DNA from: Burkholderiales bacterium JOSHI_001
GTDB taxonomy: Bacteria; Pseudomonadota; Gammaproteobacteria; Burkholderiales; Burkholderiaceae_C
Assembly: GCA_000244995.1 (NCBI GenBank)
Contig: CM001438.1
Span: 5,436,096-5,500,095 of the forward strand
Reading direction: 5' to 3'
Length of the DNA stretch: 64,000 nt
Shown here piece by piece: positions 62,855-64,000 of the stretch. Position 1 is the stretch's first letter. Every line of letters starts with the position of its first letter. The position numbers were made by a program, and so were the translations under genes. The notes below the pieces were generated by a model. It was given only the letters and a program-made list of their open reading frames with translations, had not been told where the DNA came from and made no database searches.

Positions 62855-63723
62855 AGGCCCTGGCCGCCCTGCTGGCCGCGTTCACCGCAGCGGCCACCGC
62901 CGCGCCCTACGACGGCCCCCTGTTTGACGCCCACCTGCACTACAACGACGAGGCCTGCACGGCGAACGCCGCCTGCCCGCACCCGCTGCCCGACGTGCTG
63001 GGGCGCATGCAAAAAAGCGGCGTGCGCGCCATCGTGGCCAACAGCCGCCCGAACGACGGCACCAAAAACCTGGCCAGCGCCACCGAAGCCACCCGCGCCG
63101 CAGGCGTCACCGTGGTGCCCTTCGTGCGCCTGTACCGCAACCGCGACGACTACAGCACCTGGTTCGCCGACGAGAGCATCCACGCCATGGTGCTGGCCGA
63201 ACTGGCCGCGGGCACGCCGGCCGGGCCCTACCGCGGCCTGGGGGAGTTCCACCTGTACGACAGCGCCAACGCCGATGGCCCGGTGGCCGTGAAGCTGATG
63301 CGCCTGGCCGCCGAGCGCGGCCTGGTGGTGCTGGCCCATGTGGACGACGTGGCGGTGGACAAGCTGATGGGCCACGCCCCAAAAGCGAAGCTGGTGTGGG
63401 CCCACACCGGCATTGGCGGCGCGCCCGTGGCGCGGGTGCGCGACCTGATGCGCCGCCATCCCACGCTGATGGGCGAGCTGAGCTACCGGCCCGGCCTCAC
63501 CACCGAGGGCGGGCGCCTGGCGCCCGAGTGGAAGGTGCTGCTGACTGAACATCCCGACCGTTTCCTGGTCGGCTCGGACACCTGGGTCAACCAGCGCTGG
63601 CAATACTACGAAAGCCTGATGACCGAAGCCCGCCAGTGGCTGGGCGACCTGCCGCCGGCCGTGGCCCGGCGCATCGGCTGGGACAACGGCGCCGCGCTGT
63701 ACGGCCTGCCCGCGCCGCGCTGA
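62851..63723 (+). CDS. Amidohydrolase-family protein, exported
   Basis: ATG 62851 overlaps the HCCA-like stop. The product of 290 residues has a short signal peptide ([16 protein letters not shown]). The metal-dependent TIM-barrel motif is [10 protein letters not shown] (HxH), with later [21 protein letters not shown] and LVGSDTWVN as further ligand strands, as in amidohydrolase_2/TatD-like enzymes. The substrate is unknown, and an exported amidohydrolase of this type is unusual. Confidence 0.82.
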   Translation: MKALAALLAAFTAAATAAPYDGPLFDAHLHYNDEACTANAACPHPLPDVLGRMQKSGVRAIVANSRPNDGTKNLASATEATRAAGVTVVPFVRLYRNRDDYSTWFADESIHAMVLAELAAGTPAGPYRGLGEFHLYDSANADGPVAVKLMRLAAERGLVVLAHVDDVAVDKLMGHAPKAKLVWAHTGIGGAPVARVRDLMRRHPTLMGELSYRPGLTTEGGRLAPEWKVLLTEHPDRFLVGSDTWVNQRWQYYESLMTEARQWLGDLPPAVARRIGWDNGAALYGLPAPR

Positions 63724-63737
63724 GCGTCCGGAAAAAA

Positions 63738-63760
63738 GGCAAGCATAAGCTTGCCTTTTT
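63738..63760. terminator. Bidirectional-looking intrinsic terminator
   Basis: GGCAAGC, loop ATAA, GCTTGCC, followed by TTTTT and preceded by AAAAAA. It ends the amidohydrolase transcript 15 bases after its stop and could work in either direction. Confidence 0.92.
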
Positions 63761-63765
63761 GCCAA

Positions 63766-63789
63766 TCATGCAATCAAAATATTGCATGA
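63766..63789. promoter_or_regulatory. Probable ArsR-type operator
   Basis: TCATGCAAT (63766-63774) and ATTGCATGA (63781-63789) form a perfect 9-bp inverted repeat with a 6-base spacer. It overlaps the start codon of the ArsR-type gene at 63786 and thus is a good candidate for autorepression. Confidence 0.6.
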
Positions 63790-64000
63790 CCGACGACGAA
63801 CTGGACCGCCTGCTGCGCGCGCTGGCCGACCGCACCCGCCGCGCGCTGATCGGGCGCCTGGCCGCCCAGCCCGGCGCCACGCTGAGCGCGCTGGCCGAGG
63901 GCGCGCCCTGCAGCCGCCAGGCGGTGTCGCAGCACCTGGCGCTGCTGGAAGCCGCCGGCCTGTTGCACACGCAGTGGCTGGGCCGCGAGAAACTCCACCA
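63786..64000 (+). CDS. ArsR-family transcriptional regulator (3' end outside window)
   Basis: The visible 71 residues contain a winged-helix HTH of the ArsR type (LDRLLRALADRTRRALIGRL, then LAEGAPCSRQAVSQHLALLEAAG and LLHTQWLGREKL). No metal-binding CxC motif is seen in the visible part, so a non-metal ArsR member is likely. An in-frame ATG at 63768 is an alternative start. The frame is open to the window end. Confidence 0.88.
   Translation, partial: MTDDELDRLLRALADRTRRALIGRLAAQPGATLSALAEGAPCSRQAVSQHLALLEAAGLLHTQWLGREKLH

Overview
The window is a single contig from a high-GC (about 70% G+C) betaproteobacterium, most likely a Burkholderiales member of the Rubrivivax/Leptothrix/Ideonella type. 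The inference rests on base composition, two Bug/TctC-type solute-binding proteins, a PEP-CTERM protein, aerobic CO-dehydrogenase accessory genes, and the small families DUF1841 and DUF3079. No tRNA, rRNA, CRISPR array, phage or IS gene was recognised.

Layout. 1-5.7 kb: housekeeping and small unknown genes (DUF1841, DUF1015, a secreted protein, truC with an NTF2-like gene, DUF3079, a membrane protein, a DJ-1/PfpI protein). 5.95-15.7 kb: a tightly coupled five-gene plus-strand cassette: an alpha/beta hydrolase, a caspase-VMAP fusion, a MoxR AAA+ ATPase, a vWA/WD40-like protein, and a WD40/CHAT-like/alpha-beta-hydrolase protein. I read it as a vWA-MoxR-VMAP ternary conflict (defence or programmed-death) system. 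It is bracketed by duplicated, decayed copies of a PH-domain gene and a DJ-1 gene. 16.2-17.4 kb: metallophosphoesterase and PH-domain protein. 17.4-20.3 kb: a low-GC island carrying one 808-residue SIR2-STAND protein, a second probable anti-phage gene. 20.4-23.5 kb: a divergent serine hydroxymethyltransferase, a PEP-CTERM protein and a GNAT acetyltransferase.

23.8-29.2 kb: a D-glucarate utilisation operon (two solute-binding proteins, gudD, glxR) with a divergent-looking LacI-type regulator and palindromic operators. 29.2-31.3 kb: a ModE-like regulator and a tungstate-binding protein without its transporter. 31.8-37.4 kb: a cox (CO-dehydrogenase) cluster in which coxG, coxE, coxD, coxM and the divergent xdhC/coxI-like gene are whole, but coxS and coxL survive only as fused fragments. 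37.5-47.3 kb: two two-component systems, a secreted PKD-domain protein, and an SPFH-domain protein with a coupled unknown gene. 47.4-50.7 kb: a GlcG/HbpS-like protein, an ankyrin protein, and a small operon (DUF2892, CsoR/CstR-like repressor, OsmC) that looks like a reactive-sulfur response, then a thioesterase. 50.7-61 kb: DNA-maintenance genes (ssb, recQ, uvrA) mixed with a prolyl oligopeptidase and an ECF sigma factor with a membrane partner. 61-64 kb: diguanylate cyclase, a DsbA-family isomerase, an amidohydrolase and the start of an ArsR-type regulator.

The most interesting features are the ternary conflict cassette with its apparently dead CHAT domain and duplicated flanks, the SIR2-STAND island, the collapsed coxSL genes, and a dispersed hairpin repeat whose arms differ between copies but stay complementary.
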